Origin: Sphingobacterium sp. ML3W
GTDB taxonomy: Bacteria; Bacteroidota; Bacteroidia; Sphingobacteriales; Sphingobacteriaceae
Reading direction: 5' to 3'
Length of the DNA: 64,000 nt
NCBI RefSeq assembly: GCF_000747525.1
Contig: NZ_CP009278.1
Span: 1,674,001-1,738,000 of the forward strand
Below are positions 62,295 to 64,000 of this stretch, one piece after another. A program made the translations under genes and the position numbers. The first letter of the stretch is position 1. Every line of letters begins with the position of its first letter. The notes beneath the pieces were generated by a model. The model saw only the letters and a program-made list of their open reading frames with translations. It did not search any database and was not told the DNA's origin.

Positions 62295-62597
62295 ATGGAT
62301 AGATTTTTAGCACTTATTCGAAATAAATACTTTTTAGCTGGTATCGCTTTTACGATATGGATGTGTTTTTTTGATCGGAATGATTTTGCGACACAATACA
62401 GTTATCAGCACCAGAAGAGTAATCTAGAACGGGAAAAAGATTTTTATGAAAAGGAAAATGAACAAATCATTGAGACCGTCACTAATATTCGATCTGACCA
62501 ACGTGAAGTGCAAAGAATAGCGCGTGAAAAATATAAAATGAAGAAAGAAAACGAAGACGTTTATATTGTGACTGAAGTCGAACTTGCAGATAAATAG
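62295..62597 (+). CDS. FtsB/DivIC-like septum formation initiator protein
   Basis: The 100-residue bitopic protein has a short cytoplasmic tip, one transmembrane helix (about 11-27, LAGIAFTIWMCFF) and a periplasmic coiled coil (about 38-75, KSNLEREKDFYEKENEQI). It ends with IAREKYKMKKENEDVYIVTE, the conserved end of the septum-formation-initiator family. FtsB/DivIC joins FtsL and FtsQ in the divisome. Upstream the -7 box is so near that the mRNA is probably leaderless or nearly so. It is a lone gene, with a bidirectional terminator shared with the permease gene. Confidence 0.9.
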   Translation: MDRFLALIRNKYFLAGIAFTIWMCFFDRNDFATQYSYQHQKSNLEREKDFYEKENEQIIETVTNIRSDQREVQRIAREKYKMKKENEDVYIVTEVELADK

Positions 62598-62648
62598 GAT
62601 GGAGGTCTTCCGTGCCTATCAGGGATGGAAAAATAATAATACCCGAAA

Positions 62649-62684
62649 CAAATAGGCTGCTTCATTTTTGAAGCAGCCTATTTG
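62649..62684. terminator. Strong bidirectional terminator
   Basis: A perfect 16-base stem (62649-62664 and 62669-62684; core AATAGGCTGCTTC) with a 4-base loop between the FtsB-like gene and the convergent permease. Confidence 0.93.
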
Positions 62685-62686
62685 TT

Positions 62687-64000
62687 TTATTCTTTTGATT
62701 TTTGCTCTTCAGCATATTCTTTACGTATGACTGAATGCTTTTTGCTATATACAAAATAGACGACAACCCCGATCAACATCCAAATACCTAAACGTTCCCA
62801 AGATTCGACTGGTAATGAAGCCATCATCAATACGCAGACCAAAATCCCTAAGATTGGTACTAGTGGTACAAATGGTGTTTTAAAGGGCCGTTCTAAGTTA
62901 GGTTCTGTTTTCCGTAAAACAAGAATACCGATACAAACTAAGGTAAAGGCAAATAAAGTACCAATACTTACCATATGACCTAAATCTGAAACCGGCACAA
63001 ATCCTGCAAAAATACTGACAAAAACCATAAAGATAAGATTGGTTTTCCATGGAGTTTGTCTTTTTGATAGGTCAGAGAATACTTTAGGTAATAAACCATC
63101 TTTACTCATGGAATAAAAAACACGACTTTGCCCTAAAAGCATCACTAGGATAACGGAAGTATATCCAGCAATAATAGTGACGATTAAAGCGGTATTTAAG
63201 AATGTATATCCTGTTTTAGCAAAGGCAGTTGCAACGGGTTTGGCGTCACCTTTAAATTCAGTATACGGTGCTAATCCTGTTAATACATAAGAGAAGAGTA
63301 CATATAATAACGTACAGATAATCAAGGAACCGATAATACCAATTGGCATTCCTTTTTTAGGGTTTTTCGCTTCTTGAGCAGCAGTACTCACGGCATCAAA
63401 ACCTATAAAAGCAAAGAATACGACACCCGCAGCACGTAAAATTCCGCTAAAGCCATAATGTCCAAAATCGTCACTTTGAAGGAAACTCCAGAAACTTAAT
63501 TGACCACTTTTCACAAGCTCTTCGCCGTGGTTGATCGGTATAAAAGGAGTGTGGTTGGCATCATCTATGAAGCCCCAACCCAATACGATGAAAATGAGAA
63601 CAACAGCAACTTTTAAAATCACCAAAATATTATTGACAAAAGAAGATTCTTCTGTTCCGCGCATCAAGAGCAAGGAAAGCAAACAAACAATGACGATGGC
63701 TGGTACATTCACAATACCGCCTTCCCAAGGACCGTGTAAAAATTGACTTGGAAGCTCTATACCTAAAGTTATTAGGAGCTGATTGAAATATTGCGACCAA
63801 CTCACAGATACTGTAGCTGCTGCTAGCGCATATTCTAAGACCAAATCCCAGCCAATGATCCAAGCCATAAATTCGCCCATAGTCGCATAGGAATAGGTAT
63901 ATGCTGAACCCGCAACCGGTATCATCGATGCAAACTCTGCATAACATAATCCTGCAAACCCACAGCCGACTGCTGCAATGATAAAAGAGAGCACAACAGC
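62687..64000 (-). CDS. APC-family amino-acid permease (partial; start outside window)
   Basis: The visible 437 residues hold about 12 transmembrane helices and the C-terminal tail; the first helix or two lie beyond base 64000. The segment LSFIIAAVGCGFAGLCYAEF with SMIPVAGSAYTYSYATMGEF is the signature of the cationic-amino-acid-transporter (CAT/YfnA-like) group. FFAFIGFDAVSTAAQEAKNP and RVFYSMSKDGLLPKVFSDLS also fit. The protein probably imports amino acids with protons. The last residues are charged. The bidirectional terminator touches its stop. The frame is open to the window edge. Confidence 0.9.
   Translation of the reverse strand, partial: AVVLSFIIAAVGCGFAGLCYAEFASMIPVAGSAYTYSYATMGEFMAWIIGWDLVLEYALAAATVSVSWSQYFNQLLITLGIELPSQFLHGPWEGGIVNVPAIVIVCLLSLLLMRGTEESSFVNNILVILKVAVVLIFIVLGWGFIDDANHTPFIPINHGEELVKSGQLSFWSFLQSDDFGHYGFSGILRAAGVVFFAFIGFDAVSTAAQEAKNPKKGMPIGIIGSLIICTLLYVLFSYVLTGLAPYTEFKGDAKPVATAFAKTGYTFLNTALIVTIIAGYTSVILVMLLGQSRVFYSMSKDGLLPKVFSDLSKRQTPWKTNLIFMVFVSIFAGFVPVSDLGHMVSIGTLFAFTLVCIGILVLRKTEPNLERPFKTPFVPLVPILGILVCVLMMASLPVESWERLGIWMLIGVVVYFVYSKKHSVIRKEYAEEQKSKE

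Overview
The window looks like an ordinary, gene-dense stretch of chromosome from an AT-rich Bacteroidota bacterium, most likely family Sphingobacteriaceae (Sphingobacterium or a close relative). Supporting signs are a TonB-dependent receptor paired with a DUF4249 lipoprotein, OMP_b-brl_3-type and FadL-like barrels, 6-bladed beta-propeller and DUF4290/DUF4905-type proteins, archaeal/eukaryote-type ProRS, an Asp-type MurA and the Bacteroidota promoter form (TTTG, about 19 bases, TAnnTTTG). That promoter form is seen best before two tRNA genes, purH and one small membrane-protein gene. No transposase, integrase, phage gene, CRISPR array or defence island is visible.

Layout. 1-7.1 kb: end of a TonB receptor with its lipoprotein, a polysaccharide deacetylase, a TolC/HlyD export pair without its inner-membrane pump, then helix-hairpin-helix protein-apt-TerC. 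7.1-12.6 kb (minus): alkaline phosphatase, and a beta-propeller plus outer-membrane receptor unit. 12.9-19.6 kb: DUF937-OmpA protein, small hypothetical, Blc-type lipocalin, DUF4268, S1/P1 nuclease, MsbA-like ABC exporter, DMT transporter. 19.8-25.8 kb: fabV, DUF1697, purH, and the unit DUF4905-LysM/RlpA-udk. 25.9-34.5 kb: NfeD protease, FadL-like porin, Gly/Tyr/Trp-rich lipoprotein, proS, Rossmann protein, metB-type enzyme, TIGR02757. 34.5-36.2 kb: LysR regulator divergent from a methyltransferase. 36.6-42 kb: pcrA, DUF4290, murA, YceI lipoprotein. 42-47.7 kb (minus): smc, and a TetR-nitroreductase-FrnE operon. 48-53.8 kb: small membrane protein, alpha/beta hydrolase, two tRNA-Arg(ACG), adk, obgE, TM2 protein, carA behind a terminator-bearing leader. 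53.9-64 kb: eno, DUF72, YceH, an HDAC-YejK-DUF3810 operon, a secreted hypothetical, lpxB, FtsB/DivIC, and part of an amino-acid permease.

Functionally the region mixes core metabolism (purines, pyrimidines, glycolysis, fatty acids), envelope building (murA, lpxB, lipoproteins, LysM/RlpA, OmpA), information processing (proS, pcrA, smc, obgE, tRNAs) and transport. Convergent genes are packed tightly: stop codons overlap by 4-6 bases in three places, and strong hairpins between genes probably terminate transcription from both sides.

I did not find an obvious large undescribed system. The most interesting signals are small: a terminator-bearing leader before carA, an orphan terminator near 57.07 kb that may end a small RNA, a nested hairpin with competing direct repeats before pcrA, a terminator-like hairpin that swallows a start codon at 4.8 kb, duplicated tRNA-Arg units differing by a compensatory base pair, and near-leaderless promoters.
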